DNA from: Acidimicrobiales bacterium
Lineage (GTDB): Bacteria > Actinomycetota > Acidimicrobiia > Acidimicrobiales > VFJN01
Length of the DNA: 9,094 nucleotides
Direction of reading: 5' to 3'
NCBI GenBank assembly: GCA_016936035.1
Contig: JAFGPU010000258.1
Span: forward strand, 1-9,094
Under the pieces are notes generated by a model. The model saw nothing but the letters and a program-made list of their open reading frames with translations, was not told where the DNA came from and made no database searches. Below, piece by piece: positions 6,260-9,094 of this stretch; the stretch's first letter is position 1; each line of letters opens with the position of its first letter. Made by a program: the position numbers and the translations under genes.

Positions 6260-7210
6260 CTACCGACCGCGATCCGGGCTGCCTGCCGTCGGCTCCCCGT
6301 CGCCGCTGTCGTCGCCACTGTCGCCGCCGACACCGGGCGCCAGGCTGCCGACCGCTCGGGCGACCACGTGCACCGCCAGGTTGCGCACCACGTCGACATC
6401 GGCAGCGACGCCGCCCACCGACGCCGCGACGAAGGCGTCGCCGTCGGAGCGGGTGTGCGCCGGGAACACCGCTCGCGCCAGACCGTCGTGGGCCCCCTGG
6501 GCCACCAGGTGGCAGCCCGTCTTGTCGAGCGAAGCGTTGGTGGCCACCAGCCCGACGGTGGTGTTGCCGAACCCGGCGAGCCCGCCGGCACTCCCGCCCG
6601 CCGCGGCGACCGCGGCGTCGGCGGCCCGGGTGTCCGGGGCGCCGGGCTCGCCTGCGGCGTTGACCGCCACCAGGCCGGCGACGACGAGCTCGCCGGCCTG
6701 CGCGGCGGCCGTCACGAGCCCACCGGGCCGGCGGGGCGCCGGGCCGGCGCCCGATGCCGGGGCCGGTCCCGCCACGGTCGCGCCCGTACCCGCGCCCACC
6801 CGGCCGGTGTCGATCGGCCCGTCGGTGGCCGCGACGCAGGCGGCGTAGCCGTCGTCGGGCCCCGGCCGCACCGACGGATCGCCCACCATCAGATCGAACA
6901 GGCCGAGGGCCACGACGATCGGCACCGGGCCGGCCGGGGTGGCGAAGCCCATGCCCCGCTCCTCGCAGAAGCGGACCACGCCGTCGGCCGAGGCCAGCCC
7001 GAACGCGGAGCCCCCGGTGAGGACGAGCGCGTCGAGCCGCCCCACCATGCGGGTGGGGTCGAGCAGCGCCGCTTCGCGCGTGGCGGGCGCCCCGCCCCGC
7101 ACCTCGCCCGAGGCCACCGTGCCCTCGGGGAACAGGACGACGGTGCATCCGGTGGCGGCCGCCGTTCGGGTCGTGTGGCCGACGCGCAGGCCGGGCACCG
7201 CCGTGATCAC
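6260..7210 (-). CDS. P1-family (DmpA/NylC-like) self-processing peptidase
   Basis: This belongs to the N-terminal-nucleophile-like P1 (S58) family, which includes the D-aminopeptidase DmpA, beta-peptidyl aminopeptidases and the nylon-oligomer hydrolase NylC. Precursors cut themselves into alpha and beta chains, exposing a Ser/Thr nucleophile. Of 316 residues, the start (VITAVPGLRVGHTT) fits the family. Other family segments are ALVLTGGSAFGLASADGV (61-78), RVGAGTGATVAG (137-148), VAVNAAGE (181-188), the predicted cleavage site GFGN|TTVGLVATNA (Asn216|Thr217), and RSDGDAF (254-260) with two Asp residues. The lysine usual before the 'GGL' of residues 163-165 is absent (RRPGGL). An acidic Asp/Ser/Gly repeat closes the protein (about 294-306). 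GTG 7208-7210 is chosen because GGAGG (7219-7223) lies 8 bases upstream. It follows alr by 16 bases. No signal peptide is seen, so it is probably cytoplasmic. Substrate unknown. Confidence 0.88.
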   Translation of the reverse strand: MITAVPGLRVGHTTRTAAATGCTVVLFPEGTVASGEVRGGAPATREAALLDPTRMVGRLDALVLTGGSAFGLASADGVVRFCEERGMGFATPAGPVPIVVALGLFDLMVGDPSVRPGPDDGYAACVAATDGPIDTGRVGAGTGATVAGPAPASGAGPAPRRPGGLVTAAAQAGELVVAGLVAVNAAGEPGAPDTRAADAAVAAAGGSAGGLAGFGNTTVGLVATNASLDKTGCHLVAQGAHDGLARAVFPAHTRSDGDAFVAASVGGVAADVDVVRNLAVHVVARAVGSLAPGVGGDSGDDSGDGEPTAGSPDRGR

Positions 7211-7218
7211 CGGCGGGG

Positions 7219-7223
7219 CCTCC
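7219..7223 (-). promoter_or_regulatory. Ribosome binding site deciding the peptidase start
   Basis: GGAGG on the minus strand lies 8 bases before GTG 7210. It rules out the longer open frame that continues upstream into alr. Confidence 0.7.
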
Positions 7224-7226
7224 GGC

Positions 7227-8339
7227 TCACCGGTAGCGCCTCGCGACGCGGGCGCCGATCGCGCACACGATCTCGTACGCGATGGTGCCGAGCTTGTCGG
7301 CCCACTCGTCGGGGGCGATGCGCAGGTCGCCCTGGGCGCCGAGCAGCACGACGGGGTCGCCGGGCTGCACCTGTGCATCCGGGCCGCAGTCGACCATCAG
7401 CTGGTCCATGGTGACGACGCCGACCATGGGCCGGCGCCGACCGCCGACGAGCACCTCCTGTCCGGCCAGCGGCAGCGACCGGAAGACCCCGTCGGCGTAG
7501 CCGATGGGCACGGTGGCCACCACGGTGTCCTGCGCGAACCGGTGACGGTGCCCGTACGAGATGGCCTCGCCGGCCGCCACCTCCTTCACGAACGACACCT
7601 CGGACGCCAGGGTGAGCGCCGGGCGCAGGTCGACCAGTCCGGCAAAGGACGGGGCCGGGGGGATGCCGTACACGGCGATGCCGCACCGCACCAGGTCGGC
7701 ACGGGTGGCGGGGTGCATGACGGTGGCGGCCGAATTGGCGATGTGCACGATCTCCGGGTGGACGCCCGCCGCCCGCAGCTCGGCGAGCACCGCGTCGAAG
7801 CGTCGCAGCTGCTCACCCGTGAACGGGTTGTCGGGCTCGTCGGCCACCGGGCAGTGCGTGGACACGCCCTCGAGACGGACCTCGGCCAGCTCACCGATGG
7901 CCCGGGTCAGGCCCAGCGCGTCCTCCGGTGCCGCACCCACCCGGTGCATGCCCGTGTCGACCTTGAGGTGGAGGGGCACGGCCGGCATGCGGGCGGCGCG
8001 CACCGCCTTGGCGATGGCCGCGATGCAGCCCGAGCTGTACACCGTGAGGCGCGCGCCCGTGGCCACCGCGTCGTCGACCTCGTCGAGGCGCGGCTCGGAC
8101 AGCAGCAGGATCGGTGCCTCGATACCGGCGTCGCGCAGCACCACGGCCTCGTCGACCTGGGCGACGGCCAGCCAGTCGGCCCCGGCCGCCAGCGCCGCCC
8201 GCCCCACGGCGGCGGCACCGTGGCCGTAGCCGTTGGCCTTGACGACCGCGCAGAAGCGCGCGGGCCCGGCGATGGCGCGCAGCGTGCGGACGTTGTGCTG
8301 GATGGCCGCGAGGTCGATCTCGGCCCAGGCGCGCGCCAT
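7227..8339 (-). CDS. alr: Alanine racemase
   Basis: This PLP-dependent enzyme interconverts L- and D-alanine in the cytoplasm, supplying D-alanine for peptidoglycan. It is 370 residues, normal for the family. The N-terminal TIM barrel carries the PLP lysine in AVVKANGYGHG (Lys34), HLKVDTGMHRVG (124-135) and HIANSAAT (199-206). The C-terminal beta domain carries the catalytic Tyr262 in AISYGHRHRF, PIGYADG (278-284), TMDQLMVD (310-317) and GTIAYEIVCAIGARVARRY (351-369). ATG 8337-8339 shares one base with the stop of the preceding NAD(P)HX dehydratase gene (TGATG), and GGAGA (8349-8353) lies 9 bases upstream, so the two are translationally coupled. All active-site residues I looked for are present. 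Confidence 0.97.
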   Translation of the reverse strand: MARAWAEIDLAAIQHNVRTLRAIAGPARFCAVVKANGYGHGAAAVGRAALAAGADWLAVAQVDEAVVLRDAGIEAPILLLSEPRLDEVDDAVATGARLTVYSSGCIAAIAKAVRAARMPAVPLHLKVDTGMHRVGAAPEDALGLTRAIGELAEVRLEGVSTHCPVADEPDNPFTGEQLRRFDAVLAELRAAGVHPEIVHIANSAATVMHPATRADLVRCGIAVYGIPPAPSFAGLVDLRPALTLASEVSFVKEVAAGEAISYGHRHRFAQDTVVATVPIGYADGVFRSLPLAGQEVLVGGRRRPMVGVVTMDQLMVDCGPDAQVQPGDPVVLLGAQGDLRIAPDEWADKLGTIAYEIVCAIGARVARRYR

Positions 8340-9094
8340 CAGTGAGCGTCTCCGTCTGCAGCGCCGCCCTCGTCGAGGTCGTCCACCACCCGGGGCAGCG
8401 CGTCGACCAGGTCCGACGCCACCAGGCCCCGCGCCGGGCCCGCCATCGCCGCACGGCCGTGCAGCCAGGCGCCTGCGGCGGCGGCGGCGAAGGCGTCGGC
8501 CCCCTGGGCCAGGAGCGCGCCGATGATGCCCGACAGCACGTCACCGGTGCCTGCGGTCGCCAACCGGGCGTCGCCGGTGGTCGACAGGCGCACCCGACCG
8601 TCGGGGTGGGCGACGATCGTGGTGGGGCCCTTCAGCAGCACCACGGCGCCGGTGCTCGCGGCCAGCGAGCGGGTGGCGGCGATGCGGTCGTCGCCCGGCC
8701 CCTCGCCGGCCAGGCGGGCGAACTCGCCGTCGTGCGGGGTCAGCACCGTGGGCGCGTCCCGCCGCGCCAGCACCTCGGCCGACTGACCGCCGAGCGCGGT
8801 GAGGCCGTCGCCGTCGACGACCACCGGGACGTGCGCCGAGATCGCCAGGTGGTGGATCGCCGCCTCGGTGGGGGCGCCGCGGCCCAGGCCGGGTCCGACC
8901 ACGAGGGCGCCGGCGCGCTCGACCTGGTCGAGCACGGGTCCGTCCCACCCGGCCGACGGCACGGCGACGCCGACGGCCTCGGTGGGCAGGCCGGGGTCGT
9001 GGTCGAGGCCCGGGGTGGCCACCCGGACCATGCCCGCACCCGCGCGCTGAGCGGCACGGGCCGCGAGGTGGGCGGCGCCCGTCATGCCGGGCGA
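8339..9094 (-). CDS. nnrD: ADP/ATP-dependent (S)-NAD(P)H-hydrate dehydratase, C-terminal part (cut by window edge)
   Basis: This is the NnrD (YjeF C-terminal, carbohydrate-kinase-fold) domain, which uses ATP or ADP to dehydrate damaged NAD(P)HX back to NAD(P)H. The reading frame is open to the right edge: codons for Ser-Pro-Gly precede the Met at 9085, matching the family's GS-x-GMTGAA motif, so that Met is internal and the gene continues beyond the window. In the visible 251 residues are MTGAAHLAARAAQRAGAGMV, VVGPGLGRG, VVVDGDGLTAL, LTPHDGEFARL, LLKGPTTIVAHPDG and the nucleotide/substrate loop TAGTGDVLSGIIGALLAQG. Many bacteria fuse this domain behind the NnrE epimerase; whether that holds here lies outside the window. 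Its stop overlaps the alr start by one base. Confidence 0.93.
   Translation of the reverse strand, partial: SPGMTGAAHLAARAAQRAGAGMVRVATPGLDHDPGLPTEAVGVAVPSAGWDGPVLDQVERAGALVVGPGLGRGAPTEAAIHHLAISAHVPVVVDGDGLTALGGQSAEVLARRDAPTVLTPHDGEFARLAGEGPGDDRIAATRSLAASTGAVVLLKGPTTIVAHPDGRVRLSTTGDARLATAGTGDVLSGIIGALLAQGADAFAAAAAGAWLHGRAAMAGPARGLVASDLVDALPRVVDDLDEGGAADGDAH

Noticed and set aside
6293..6328. Short tandem repeat in the 3' end of the peptidase gene
   Set aside because: It encodes a low-complexity Asp/Ser/Gly tail. It is too short and irregular to be called a repeat element.
6939..8345. 468-codon open frame on the plus strand opposite alr
   Set aside because: The minus strand encodes a complete alanine racemase with all active-site motifs. 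The plus frame is compositional.
9083..9085. ATG as the start of the NnrD gene
   Set aside because: The residues just upstream (Ser-Pro-Gly) continue a conserved family motif to the edge, so this Met is internal and the gene is truncated by the window.

Overview
This window is very GC-rich and densely coding, and reads as chromosomal core DNA of an actinobacterium. Three things support this: high-GC codon use throughout, a HrcA/CIRCE-type groES-groEL operon, and the alr - tsaE - tsaB - rimI - tsaD - groES - groEL gene order familiar from Actinobacteria. A deep-branching class such as Acidimicrobiia is possible, but that is an inference from general character and not a demonstrated assignment. 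I see no insertion sequence, integrase, CRISPR array, tRNA or rRNA.

Layout, reading the minus strand from right to left. The 3' part of an NAD(P)HX dehydratase gene (8339-9094, cut by the window edge) overlaps alanine racemase by one base. Then come a P1-family (DmpA/NylC-like) self-cleaving peptidase, tsaE, tsaB, rimI, tsaD and a Tat-exported PhoD-type phosphatase lipoprotein. Gaps between these genes run from a 7-base overlap to about 60 bases, and all lie on one strand, so 9094 down to 1553 is probably one long operon or a few overlapping transcription units. A plus-strand gene for an unrecognised 123-residue protein (1164-1535) converges on phoD with only 17 bases between them. A 354-base divergent intergenic region (810-1163) separates that gene from minus-strand groES (516-809) and groEL (1-507, cut by the window edge).

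Functional logic. TsaD, TsaB and TsaE are the bacterial proteins that, with TsaC (not in the window), make the t6A37 modification on ANN-decoding tRNAs. RimI is an N-terminal protein acetyltransferase habitually encoded with them. Alr supplies D-alanine for peptidoglycan, and the NnrD domain repairs damaged NAD(P)H. GroES/GroEL form the chaperonin. The set is housekeeping: wall precursor, cofactor repair, translation fidelity and folding.

The most interesting sequence signal is upstream of groES. Besides a near-perfect CIRCE operator (852-878) there is a second, degraded CIRCE with the same 9-9-9 geometry at 895-921. The two appear to sit on the -10/start region and on the -35 element of the predicted groES promoter. 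Second is the P1 peptidase, which keeps the Asn-Thr self-cleavage site but seems to lack the usual lysine of the family's 'KGG' motif. I did not find a convincing previously undescribed multi-gene system here.
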